NCBI GenBank assembly: GCA_016713125.1
Contig: JADJPT010000005.1
Location: 132,416-196,415, forward strand
DNA: 64,000 bases
Direction: 5' to 3'
DNA from: Betaproteobacteria bacterium
Lineage (GTDB): Bacteria > Pseudomonadota > Gammaproteobacteria > Burkholderiales > SG8-39
Shown in pieces: positions 9,308 through 16,807 of this stretch. How positions within the stretch are numbered: position 1 is the first letter of the stretch; every line of letters begins with the position of its first letter. The notes below the pieces were generated by a model. That model ran no database searches. It was not told the origin of the DNA and worked only from the letters and a program-made list of their open reading frames with translations. The translations under genes and the position numbers were made by a program.

Positions 9308-10114
9308 ATGAGACTGAGTGACCAGCAGTTGCAGACCTTCCGACGTGAAGGCTGCCTGTTTCCGCAACGCGCGCTGCAGGCCGAAGACGCGGGGCGACGT
9401 GTCGCCGCCCTGCAGGCGTTTGCGCAGGCCAAGGGCCAGTCGCTCACCGCGCTGCTGCGCTTCAAGGCGCATCTGCGTTTTCGCGCCCTGGAGGAGATCG
9501 CGCGCCATCCTGCCATCCTGGATGCGGTCGAGTCGCTGATCGGCCCCGACATCCTGGTGTTCACCTCCACGGTGTGGGCCAAGGCGCCGCAGGACCGGCG
9601 CTACGTGTCCTGGCACCAGGATTCCGCCTATTTCGGACTCGATCCGCATGAGGAGGTCACCGCCTGGGTCGCGCTGACCGACAGCCGGCGCGACAACGGC
9701 TGCCTGCGCGTGATCCCGCGCAGCCATCTCGAGGCCGATTACAGCCACGAGGAGACCGGCGACGCCGACAACCTGCTGATCCGCGGCCAGGCCATACGCG
9801 GATTGGACGAGAACGCGGCTCTCGACGTCGAACTGGAGCCGGGCGAGTTCTCGCTGCACACCGAGCGCACCGTTCACGGCTCGCTGGCCAATGCCTCGGC
9901 GCGGCCCCGCATCGGCTATGCCGTCTTCTACATCCCGCCGCACGTGCGTTCCACACTGGGGCGGCGCAGCGCACTGCTGGTGCGCGGCGAAGATCGCCAC
10001 GGCCACTGGGATGCCGACCCCGTGCCGGTGGGCGACGACGATCCGGCGATCGAGGCCTACATGCAGAGCGCGTTTCGCCGCTACCGTGACCAGGAAGCTT
10101 CTTCGGCGGCCTGA
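9308..10114 (+). CDS. Phytanoyl-CoA dioxygenase (PhyH)-family Fe(II)/2-oxoglutarate oxygenase
   Basis: About 268 residues. The jelly-roll iron site is visible as WHQDSAYF (first His and Asp) and HTERTVHGS (distal His), followed by an Arg in RPRIGYAVFYI that would bind 2-oxoglutarate. Family members hydroxylate small carboxylic or amino acids and CoA esters; the substrate here is unknown. I choose ATG 9308 over ATG 9293 because GGAGTG lies 8 bases before it. The last 25 codons (from base 10040) recur at 10910-10985 as the end of the next gene with about 87 percent identity, so one of the two genes has acquired the 3' end of the other. Confidence 0.85.
   Translation: MRLSDQQLQTFRREGCLFPQRALQAEDAGRRVAALQAFAQAKGQSLTALLRFKAHLRFRALEEIARHPAILDAVESLIGPDILVFTSTVWAKAPQDRRYVSWHQDSAYFGLDPHEEVTAWVALTDSRRDNGCLRVIPRSHLEADYSHEETGDADNLLIRGQAIRGLDENAALDVELEPGEFSLHTERTVHGSLANASARPRIGYAVFYIPPHVRSTLGRRSALLVRGEDRHGHWDADPVPVGDDDPAIEAYMQSAFRRYRDQEASSAA
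10040..10114 (+). repeat. Direct repeat, copy A (end of the PhyH-like gene)
   Basis: The 75 bases from GATCCGGCGATCGAGGCC to the stop codon recur at 10910-10985 with 9 mismatches and one inserted T. The reading frame is conserved: this copy encodes DPAIEAYMQSAF...EASSAA and the other, without the extra T, DPAIEARMRNAF...QASSAA. Confidence 0.9.
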
Positions 10115-10249
10115 AGTTTCATCACCAGTACCGCGCCATCGATGTCGCGCGCGCAGTGGCATGGACCTTGCTCGTTTTCCGGCTCATGCGGTCCGGCACA
10201 AGCGCCGCCACGCGGCGCTCTCCGGCGCAGGCCAACCATGGGAGGAAGG

Positions 10250-10985
10250 ATGAAGGTACTCGTACTCAGCGCCGAACCCAGGCCGCACGGTCCCTGGCAC
10301 ACGCCGCAGCGCCACGCGGGCTGTCTCACCCATTGGGTCCAGATGCACATGGGGCCGGACCCCGTGGTGATCTATCCGCACATGTTCGTGCGCGGTTACG
10401 CCATCGTGATGGAGGTGCAGACCTCGCGTCGACTGCGCGAGATCCTGCAGGGCAACACGATGTGGATGGACGAAACCTACAAGGTGCACATTCTCGAGGA
10501 ACTTGGGGAGGAACAGCCGTTGAAAGAATCAGCCGATGTCGAGGAACTGCCCGTGGTGCCGGGCAAGCAGCGATTCCTGATCCTGGCCCGCCCGGCCAAG
10601 CCGACCCCGCCGACCGTGGACTTCGAGGGCACCGACAGGATGCTCGAGCGCATGTGCAAGGAGCACGGTGCGCAGGTGTACCGTCTGGTGGAGGACATCT
10701 GCGGCTATGCCATCCTGGTCAACGTCAGCGACCACGACCAGCTTCGCGAGCTGCTGGAGCCGCTGCCGATCACGGTGTATGTGAACTACCAGATCATTCC
10801 GCTCGGGACCCTGCAGGGACACCGGAAGCACCTGGTCGACCTGGGCCATGACATCCCCGTTCGAGCGCGGCTGAAGAAGGTTGCCGGTGAGCCGGGCGCG
10901 CCGTCAGCCGATCCGGCGATCGAGGCCCGCATGCGGAACGCGTTTTCGCCGCGACCGCGACCGGCAAGCCTCTTCGGCGGCCTGA
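10250..10985 (+). CDS. Unrecognised two-domain protein with a PhyH-like C-terminal tail
   Basis: I do not recognise this protein. The start ATG 10250 has a perfect GGAGGAAGG Shine-Dalgarno. Residues 1-90 and about 105-205 each look like a small alpha/beta (ferredoxin-like or YCII/muconolactone-isomerase-like) domain. Each begins with a beta strand (MKVLVLSAEP; QRFLILARPA) and ends in a paired strand-helix-strand (GYAIVMEVQTSRRLREIL; GYAILVNVSDHDQLREL). That suggests internal duplication. The final 24 codons copy the PhyH tail found upstream. As written, one extra T in TTTT (10942-10945) carries the frame on to 11074; without it the protein is 244 residues and stops at TGA 10983-10985. Soluble, no signal peptide. 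Confidence 0.7.
10910..10985 (+). repeat. Direct repeat, copy B (end of the two-domain protein gene)
   Basis: The second copy of the 75-base segment at 10040-10114, 76 bases here because of an extra T at about 10942-10945. Both copies end at a TGA in the same position, so the coding end was duplicated together with its stop. Confidence 0.9.
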
Positions 10986-11102
10986 GGCGAAGGTCCCGCT
11001 GGTTCGATCGTCTCGCTCGTTCGAACAGCCGCTTCCCCTGCGGACGGTCGCGGGTTACCCTGCCGCCTGCATGAACAAGACCGCCCCGGCACTGGTGAAC
11101 GC

Positions 11103-11981
11103 ATGAGCATTCAGGCTTTGCAATTGCCGCCGCCGATGCCCTGGCTGGGGCGGCCGGCCAGCGTTGCGCTGATCGGATGCGGCGCGATCGCCGACGAGTT
11201 CGTGCGCTGCCTCGACGCGCTGGATGAATCCGCGCGCATCCTCGGCGCGCTGGAGACGCCGGAGCAACTGGCCGCCGCGCGCGCGCGGACGGCCGGCAGG
11301 TTGTTCCCCGTCACCGACAGCCTCGACGAGTTGCTGGCGACCGGTCCCGACCTGGTGATCGAATGTGCAGGGCAGGGCGCGCTCAAGGCCTATGCCTCGC
11401 GCGTGCTCGCCGCGGGCCTGCATTGCATCGCCGCTTCCAGCGGCGCCTTCGCAGATCCCGACTTCGCCGCGCAGCTCGCTGCGCAAGCCGGCCAGGCCGC
11501 GCCGACCCCGGCCCGGCTGTGGATTCCATCCGGCGCGATCGCCGGCGTCGATGGCCTGCTGGCGGCGCGCACCGCCGGCATGCAGGCGGTCACCTACACG
11601 TCAGGCAAGCCGCCGCATGCCTGGGACGGCACGCCTGCCGAATCGTTGCTGCAGGGCGAAGCGCGCAAACGGCGCACGGCCTTCTTCGAGGGCAGTGCGC
11701 GCGAAGCGGCCCGCGACTACCCGCAGAATGCCAACGTGGGGGCGACCATCGCGCTGGCCAGCCTGGGCCTGGACCGCACGCGCGTGCGGCTGGTTTCGGA
11801 TCCGGCGCTGGAGGGTCCACTGGGCACCATAGACGCATCGGGCGCATTCGGGGTGTTCCACTTCGACATACTCGCCTACGCTTCGCCCACCAACCCCAAG
11901 ACTTCGGCGATCACGGCGCACAGCATCGCACTGGCCCTGCGCCAGGGTTACTGTTTCGCCTATGAGCCGCAGGCTGCCTGA
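11103..11981 (+). CDS. nadX: L-aspartate dehydrogenase-like (NadX family)
   Basis: A 292-residue NAD(P)-dependent dehydrogenase. The family converts L-aspartate to iminoaspartate or oxaloacetate and can feed quinolinate for NAD synthesis. Seen are a Rossmann fingerprint ALIGCGAIA near residue 22, IPSGAIAGVDGLL, and the DUF108-domain motif YPQNANVGATIALASLGLDRT followed by an active-site region. The start is ATG 11103. It sits 3 bases before a patatin gene with which it has no obvious metabolic link. No nadA lies nearby, so the enzyme may be catabolic, or act on another amino acid, rather than in NAD synthesis. Confidence 0.8.
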   Translation: MSIQALQLPPPMPWLGRPASVALIGCGAIADEFVRCLDALDESARILGALETPEQLAAARARTAGRLFPVTDSLDELLATGPDLVIECAGQGALKAYASRVLAAGLHCIAASSGAFADPDFAAQLAAQAGQAAPTPARLWIPSGAIAGVDGLLAARTAGMQAVTYTSGKPPHAWDGTPAESLLQGEARKRRTAFFEGSAREAARDYPQNANVGATIALASLGLDRTRVRLVSDPALEGPLGTIDASGAFGVFHFDILAYASPTNPKTSAITAHSIALALRQGYCFAYEPQAA

Positions 11982-11984
11982 GCG

Positions 11985-12794
11985 ATGAATCCCGGGCGGG
12001 TGCCGCGCATCGGTCTCGCGCTGGGCGCGGGCGGGGCGCGCGGCTGGTCGCACATCGGCGTGCTGCGCGCGCTCGAAGCCGAGGGCGTGCGTCCGAACGT
12101 GGTGTGCGGCACCTCGATCGGCGCCCTGGTCGGGGCGGCCTACGCCTCCGGCGATCTCGATCGACTCGAAACCTGGGTACGCGGCCTGAACTGGACCGAC
12201 GTGCTGAGCCTGGTCGACCCGACCTGGCGCGGCGGCTTCATCAAGGGCGTCAAGCTGATCGATTTCTTCCGCCGCCATTTCGAGGATCGCGAGATCGGCG
12301 CGCTGGGCGTGCGTTACGGCGCGGTGGCCACCGACCTGACCAGCGGCCGCGAGGTGACGCTGGCCGAGGGCAGCGTGCTGGAGGCGGTGCGCGCCTCGAT
12401 CGCGCTGCCCGGCATATTCACGCCGGTGGCGCGCGACGGGCAGCTGCTGGTCGACGGCGGGCTGGTGAATCCGGTGCCGGTGTCGCTGTGTCGCGCGCTG
12501 GGCGCCGAAGTGGTGATCGCAGTCGACCTGGGCTGGGCCAAGCTCGGGCGCCATCGCGCCTCCGCCGAAGCCGCCATGCCCTCGGTGCTCGAGGTGTTCG
12601 TCACCAGCATGGATATCATGCAGGTGCGCGCGGCGCGCAGCCGCCTGGCCGGCGAGCCGGCCGACGCACTGGTCACGCCGCTGCTGCCGGGCTTCGGTAC
12701 GATGGAGTTTCACCGCGCGCGCGAGGCCATCGACGAAGGTCGTGCCGCCGTGCAGCGCATGTTGCCGCTGATCCGGCAGGTTCTGGAGGATTGA
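11985..12794 (+). CDS. Patatin-like phospholipase (RssA/NTE type)
   Basis: A 269-residue serine lipid acyl hydrolase. The oxyanion loop is GAGGARGWSH, the nucleophile elbow GTSIG (Ser about residue 44), and the catalytic Asp is in the DGGLVNPVPV motif, giving a complete Ser-Asp dyad. No signal peptide or membrane helix, so probably cytoplasmic or peripherally membrane bound. It lies 3 bases after the NadX-like gene and 1 base before the aldo/keto reductase, a likely co-transcribed group. Confidence 0.88.
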   Translation: MNPGRVPRIGLALGAGGARGWSHIGVLRALEAEGVRPNVVCGTSIGALVGAAYASGDLDRLETWVRGLNWTDVLSLVDPTWRGGFIKGVKLIDFFRRHFEDREIGALGVRYGAVATDLTSGREVTLAEGSVLEAVRASIALPGIFTPVARDGQLLVDGGLVNPVPVSLCRALGAEVVIAVDLGWAKLGRHRASAEAAMPSVLEVFVTSMDIMQVRAARSRLAGEPADALVTPLLPGFGTMEFHRAREAIDEGRAAVQRMLPLIRQVLED

Positions 12795-12795
12795 A

Positions 12796-13807
12796 ATGAA
12801 GTATCGCAAGCTCGGAGCGAGCGGCCTCGATGTCTCGGAGATCTGCCTGGGCGCCATGATGTTCGGCGAGCGCACCGACGAGACCGAGGCCGGGCGCATC
12901 GTCGAGTCGGCGCGCGCCGCCGGCGTCAATTTCATCGACACCGCCGACGTCTACGCCAAGGGCCGCTCGGAGGAGATGGTCGGCCGCCTGATCGCCCGCG
13001 ACCGCGAAAAGTGGATCCTCGCCACCAAGGTCGGCGTGCTCGAGATGGCGGTGTCCGCCAGCGGAGGCCTCGCGCCGGAGCGCATCACGCGCGTGGTCGA
13101 CGAGAGTCTCGCGCGCCTGCACACCGACTGGATAGACCTGTGGTATTTCCACTCCGACGATCCCGAGACGCCGATCGAGCATGCGCTCGAGGCGATGGCC
13201 AGGATCGTCGCGGCCGGCAAGGTGCGGCACTTCGGCCTGTCGAATTTCCGCGCCTGGCGCATCGCCAAGATCGCCGAGCTGTGCCGCGCGCACGGCTGGC
13301 CGGCGCCGGTGGCCTGTGAGCCCTACTACAACGCCGTGAACCGCATGCCCGAAGCCGAGATCCTGCCGGCCTGCGAGCACTACGGCATGGGCGTGGTGCC
13401 GTACTCGCCGCTGGCGCGCAGCATCCTGACGGGCAAGTACAAGCCCGGCGCCGAGCCGCCGGCGGATTCGCGCGTCGGCCGCGGCGACAAGCGCGTGATG
13501 CAGACCGAGTGGCGTCCAGAGTCGCTGGCGGTGGCCGAGAAGATCCACGCCCATGCCGCCGGGCGCGGCATGAACGGCATGCACTACGCGGTCAACTGGG
13601 TGCTCAACAACCGGCTGGTGTCCAGCGTGATCGCCGGACCGCGCACGCTGGAGCAGTGGCAGAAACTACCTCGAGGCTACCCGGCACGCGTTCACGGCCG
13701 CCGACGAGGCCTTCCTCGACACCCTGGTGCCCGCCGGACATCCGTCCACGCCGGGCTACTCCGATCCACGCTACCCCCCGCTGGGCCGCAAGCCCATCGT
13801 CGCCTGA
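12796..13807 (+). CDS. Aldo/keto reductase, one frameshift near the C-terminus
   Basis: NADPH-dependent oxidoreductase of the AKR superfamily (KCNAB/YajO-like). The catalytic tetrad is visible as Asp and Tyr in FIDTADVYAKG, Lys in ILATKVG, and His in WYFHSDD. The cofactor-binding end VSSVIAGPRTLEQWQ is also present. After that the written frame runs into nonsense. Removing one A from AAA at 13663-13665 gives NYLEATRHAFTAADEAFLD and then PRYPPLGRKPIVA with TGA at 13805-13807, so the gene is about 336 residues and ends 1 base before the symporter ATG. I consider the extra A a sequence error. Confidence 0.85.
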
Positions 13808-13808
13808 C

Positions 13809-14690
13809 ATGCTCAGCCCACTGGAAACCAAGCTGTTCGGAGTCATGATGATGCTGATCATGCTCGGCATGGGCGCGTCGCTGACCGTCAAGGATTTCCT
13901 GGTCGAGCTGCGTCGCCCGGTCGGCATCGGCATCGGCATGGTCACCACCTATCTGCTGACCCCGCTGCTGGCGGTGACGCTGGCCTGGGCGCTGCAGTTG
14001 CCGCCGCTGCACGCCGTCGGTCTGGTGCTGATGGGTTGGCTGCCCGGCGGCACCACCTCGAACATCTTCAACTACTACAGTCGCGGCGTGCTCTCGCTGT
14101 CGATCCTGATGACGGTGTGTTCGACCGTGGTGGCCGTGCTGATGGTGCCGCTCACCCTGGCGCTGTTCAGTTCCGGCATCGACGGGCAGTGGCGGGTGCC
14201 GCCGGAGAACGTGATGCAGGTGCTGCTGGTGCTGGTGGTGCCCACGCTGATCGGCCTGGCGTTGCGCCGCTGGGCGCCGCGCGCCGGCGCCTGGGCCGAG
14301 AAGCTGGGCAGCGTGCTCGGCATCGTCGTGATCGTGTTCCTGGTGGTCTCCTGGGTGCCGCGCAACTGGCAACTGCTGCTGGTCACGCCGCCGTCCATCT
14401 ATGCCGCGGCCATCGGTCTGGGCGTCGGCGGCTTCCTGGTCGGCTACGCGTTCGCTCGCCTGGTGCGCCAGGACAAGCGCCGCGCGCGCACCATCGCGCT
14501 GGAGACCGGCATACAGAACGGGCCGCTGGGCATCCTGATCGTGCTGCTGAGCTTCAGCGGCGCGCGCCAGCAGGAGATGCTGCTGATCCCGGTGCTGTAC
14601 TCGCTGTTCATCCTGCTCAGTTCCAGCATCGCCACGCTGCTGTTCCGGCGCTGGACGCTGCAGGAGGAGCGGCGCGCCGCGGCCGGCTGA
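13809..14690 (+). CDS. Bile acid:sodium symporter (BASS) family protein
   Basis: A 293-residue inner-membrane protein with about nine to ten hydrophobic helices. Family signatures are MGWLPGGTTSNIFNYYSRG, a crossover helix region near residues 75-95, and ETGIQNGPLGILIVLLSF in the second half, the equivalent crossover. BASS proteins import organic anions with Na+; substrates range from bile acids to pantoate and pyruvate, so the substrate is open here. Translation probably couples to the preceding aldo/keto reductase (intergenic distance 1 base). Confidence 0.85.
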   Translation: MLSPLETKLFGVMMMLIMLGMGASLTVKDFLVELRRPVGIGIGMVTTYLLTPLLAVTLAWALQLPPLHAVGLVLMGWLPGGTTSNIFNYYSRGVLSLSILMTVCSTVVAVLMVPLTLALFSSGIDGQWRVPPENVMQVLLVLVVPTLIGLALRRWAPRAGAWAEKLGSVLGIVVIVFLVVSWVPRNWQLLLVTPPSIYAAAIGLGVGGFLVGYAFARLVRQDKRRARTIALETGIQNGPLGILIVLLSFSGARQQEMLLIPVLYSLFILLSSSIATLLFRRWTLQEERRAAAG

Positions 14691-14698
14691 TCCCGGAG

Positions 14699-14740
14699 GA
14701 AAGTCAGACTTTCATTTCCCGAGATCGGCTCCTGGAGCCG
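14699..14740. terminator. Pair of short dyads between convergent genes
   Basis: Two perfect inverted repeats lie between the symporter (plus) and the EamA permease (minus). They are GAAAGTC-A-GACTTTC (14699-14713) and CGGCTCC-T-GGAGCCG (14726-14740). There is no long T run, so an intrinsic terminator is only weakly supported; the convergent position favours transcript ending. Confidence 0.35.
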
Positions 14741-14753
14741 TGTTCAAGGAAAT

Positions 14754-15668
14754 TTACTTGCCATTATCGGCAAGATCCGTCCGCTTTCGCCCGGTCAGCC
14801 GCTGGCGGTTGACGATGTACAGCCCCGAGGCGACGATCACCGCCATGCCGAGCATCGACCAGCCGTCGGGGAAGTCGCCGAACACCAGCCAGCCCATCAG
14901 CATCACCCACACCAGCTGCGAGTAGATGAACGGCGCCAGCAGGGTGGCGGTGGCGTACTCGTAGGCGCGGATCAGCGCCAGGTGGCCGATGGTGGCCAGC
15001 ACGCCGATGATCAGCAGCAGCGTCCAGTGCCACCAGCCGACGGGCGACTGCCAGTAGAACGGCATCAGCAGCGAGATCAGCACCGCGCCCACCAGCGCGC
15101 TGTAGAACAGCGACGTGAACGGCTTGTCGATGCCGGAAACCATGCGGGTCAGGATCTGGTACAGGGCGTTGCACAGCGCCATGCACACCGGCAGCAACGC
15201 CACCCAGGTGAACACCCCCGAGCCGGGACGCACGATGATCAGCGCCCCGGCCAGGCCGACCACGATGGCGATCAGGCGCGGCATGTCCAGGCGCTCCTTG
15301 AGCATGGGAACGGCCAGCACCGCGACGAACAGCGGCAGCACGAAGCCGATGGCCGCGGCTTCGGCCATCGGCATCAGCGACAGCGAGGTGAAGAACACCA
15401 GCGTGGCCGAAGCGAGCAGCAGGCCGCGCAGCACCTGTATGCCCGGGCGCTGCGCACGCCACACATCGACGCGACCGGTGGCGGCGAGGAACACTGCCAG
15501 CACCACCAGGTTCAGGGCATAGCGCGCCCAGACGATCACCGGCACCGGATACCAGCGCGACAGGTACTTGGCGATGGTGTCCATCAGCGCGAAGCAGCCG
15601 ACCGCGAACACCATCAGGGCGATGCCCTTGAAGGCGGGGTGGCGGGTGAAGAGGCTGGGCGCGGACAA
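14754..15668 (-). CDS. EamA/DMT superfamily permease
   Basis: A 304-residue integral membrane protein with ten predicted helices arranged as two EamA repeats (about residues 15-145 and 160-285). Landmarks are KGIALMVFAVGCFALMDT at the start, PMAEAAAIGFVLPLFVA, and the second-repeat counterpart APFIYSQLVWVMLMGWLVFGD. Such proteins export amino acids, nucleosides or other metabolites; specificity is not predictable. It is convergent with the symporter and divergent from a second, unrelated EamA permease whose ATG lies 46 bases away. Confidence 0.88.
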   Translation of the reverse strand: MSAPSLFTRHPAFKGIALMVFAVGCFALMDTIAKYLSRWYPVPVIVWARYALNLVVLAVFLAATGRVDVWRAQRPGIQVLRGLLLASATLVFFTSLSLMPMAEAAAIGFVLPLFVAVLAVPMLKERLDMPRLIAIVVGLAGALIIVRPGSGVFTWVALLPVCMALCNALYQILTRMVSGIDKPFTSLFYSALVGAVLISLLMPFYWQSPVGWWHWTLLLIIGVLATIGHLALIRAYEYATATLLAPFIYSQLVWVMLMGWLVFGDFPDGWSMLGMAVIVASGLYIVNRQRLTGRKRTDLADNGK

Positions 15669-15714
15669 GCCGGCATTGTCTCGCGACTCGCCCCTGCCGG
15701 GCTACACTCGCGCC

Positions 15715-16560
15715 ATGGAGATATCGCTGCCGGTGGCGCTGGTGGTGCTCGCCGGCGCCCTGCTGCACGCCGCATGGAACGCCATGCTGAAGGCGGCGGA
15801 CGACAAGCACCTCGACACCACCGCCACCAACCTGGCGCGCGGCATCGTGGCCGCGGCCGTGCTGCCCTTCCTGCCGGCGCCGGCGCGCGAGTCCTGGCCC
15901 TGGATCCTCGCCTCCGCGGCAGTTCATGTCGCCTACTTCCAGCTGCTGGCCGAGGCCTACCGCCACGGCGACATGTCCTTCGCCTATCCGGTGATGCGCG
16001 GCGGCGGGCCGGTGGTGGCCGCGCTCGCCTCGCTGCTGCTGTTCGGCGAGCGGCTGGATGCGGCGCAGGCGGTGGCGCTGGTCCTGATCTGCGCCGGCAT
16101 CCTCGGCTTCGCCTCGGCGCCGGGGCGCGAGCGGGTCGCCCTGCGCCGTCCGCTCGCGTTCGCACTCGCCAACGCCGCGGTGATCGGCGCCTACACCCTG
16201 ATCGATGCGCAGGGCGTGCGCGCCTCGGGCGCGGCGCTGTCCTATGTGCTGTGGTTCTTCGTGGCCAACGGCTTCGTGCAGGGCGGCTACGGCGTGGTGA
16301 AGCGCGGCCGGACGGCGCTGGCGTATGCGCGCGCGCACTGGATGCGTGCACTGGCCGGGGCGCTGTGCTCGATGGGCGCCTACGGCAGCTCGCTATGGGC
16401 GATGACGCTGGCGCCGGTGGCGCTGGTGGCCGGCCTGCGCGAAACCTCGGTGGTGTTCGGCGCGCTGCTCGGTGCAATCTTCCTCGGCGAACGCTTCACG
16501 CGGCGACGCGTTCTGGCCACCGCCACGGTGCTCGCCGGCCTGGTCGTTCTGCGCCTCTGA
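15715..16560 (+). CDS. EamA/DMT superfamily permease
   Basis: A 281-residue, roughly ten-helix transporter. The N-terminal helix ALLHAAWNAMLK is characteristic of one DMT subfamily, and FAYPVMRGGGPVVAALASLL with the C-terminal AGLRETSVVFGALLGAIFLGE marks the two EamA repeats. Only weak similarity to the minus-strand EamA gene next door, so not a recent duplicate. Start ATG 15715 is the first in the frame after the divergent promoter gap. Substrate unknown. Confidence 0.87.
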   Translation: MEISLPVALVVLAGALLHAAWNAMLKAADDKHLDTTATNLARGIVAAAVLPFLPAPARESWPWILASAAVHVAYFQLLAEAYRHGDMSFAYPVMRGGGPVVAALASLLLFGERLDAAQAVALVLICAGILGFASAPGRERVALRRPLAFALANAAVIGAYTLIDAQGVRASGAALSYVLWFFVANGFVQGGYGVVKRGRTALAYARAHWMRALAGALCSMGAYGSSLWAMTLAPVALVAGLRETSVVFGALLGAIFLGERFTRRRVLATATVLAGLVVLRL

Positions 16561-16602
16561 GCGGCCTGCGGCGCTCGCGCACCGCACGGTGTCGCGCGCG
16601 TG

Positions 16603-16642
16603 CCGGCATGGTGCATCGCCGCATCGCCGTGCACCATGCCGG
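16603..16642. terminator. Perfect 13-bp inverted repeat with 14-base loop
   Basis: CCGGCATGGTGCA (16603-16615) is perfectly complementary to TGCACCATGCCGG (16630-16642). It lies 43 bases after the EamA stop and 18 bases before the -35 box of the dioxygenase promoter. A stable RNA hairpin without a U tract would insulate the promoter from upstream reading; alternatively it is a protein-binding dyad. Confidence 0.55.
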
Positions 16643-16659
16643 AGCGCCGCAATTTCCAC

Positions 16660-16714
16660 TTGACAGTGGGTGTTCGCGAGCTACACTGAGCAAATTAGGC
16701 GGTACACTGAGTAA
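16660..16714 (+). promoter_or_regulatory. Sigma-70-like promoter with two direct repeats
   Basis: A consensus -35 box TTGACA (16660-16665) is followed after 16 bases by TACACT (16682-16687), a good -10 box. The -10 lies inside a repeat: TACACTGAGCAA at 16682-16693 and TACACTGAGTAA at 16703-16714, 21 bases apart (two helical turns). That geometry suggests a regulator covering the -10 and the start site. The target is the ferredoxin reductase at 16808 and the Rieske genes behind it; the MarR gene at 19969 is a candidate regulator. Confidence 0.65.
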
Positions 16715-16807
16715 TTATTTCCGTGCAGCTTCCGGATCGTTTTCGAGTCCGGATGCGGACTTTCAGGGGGATGCGGATGGCCTGGCAGGCGGTGGCGGAT
16801 GCCGATT

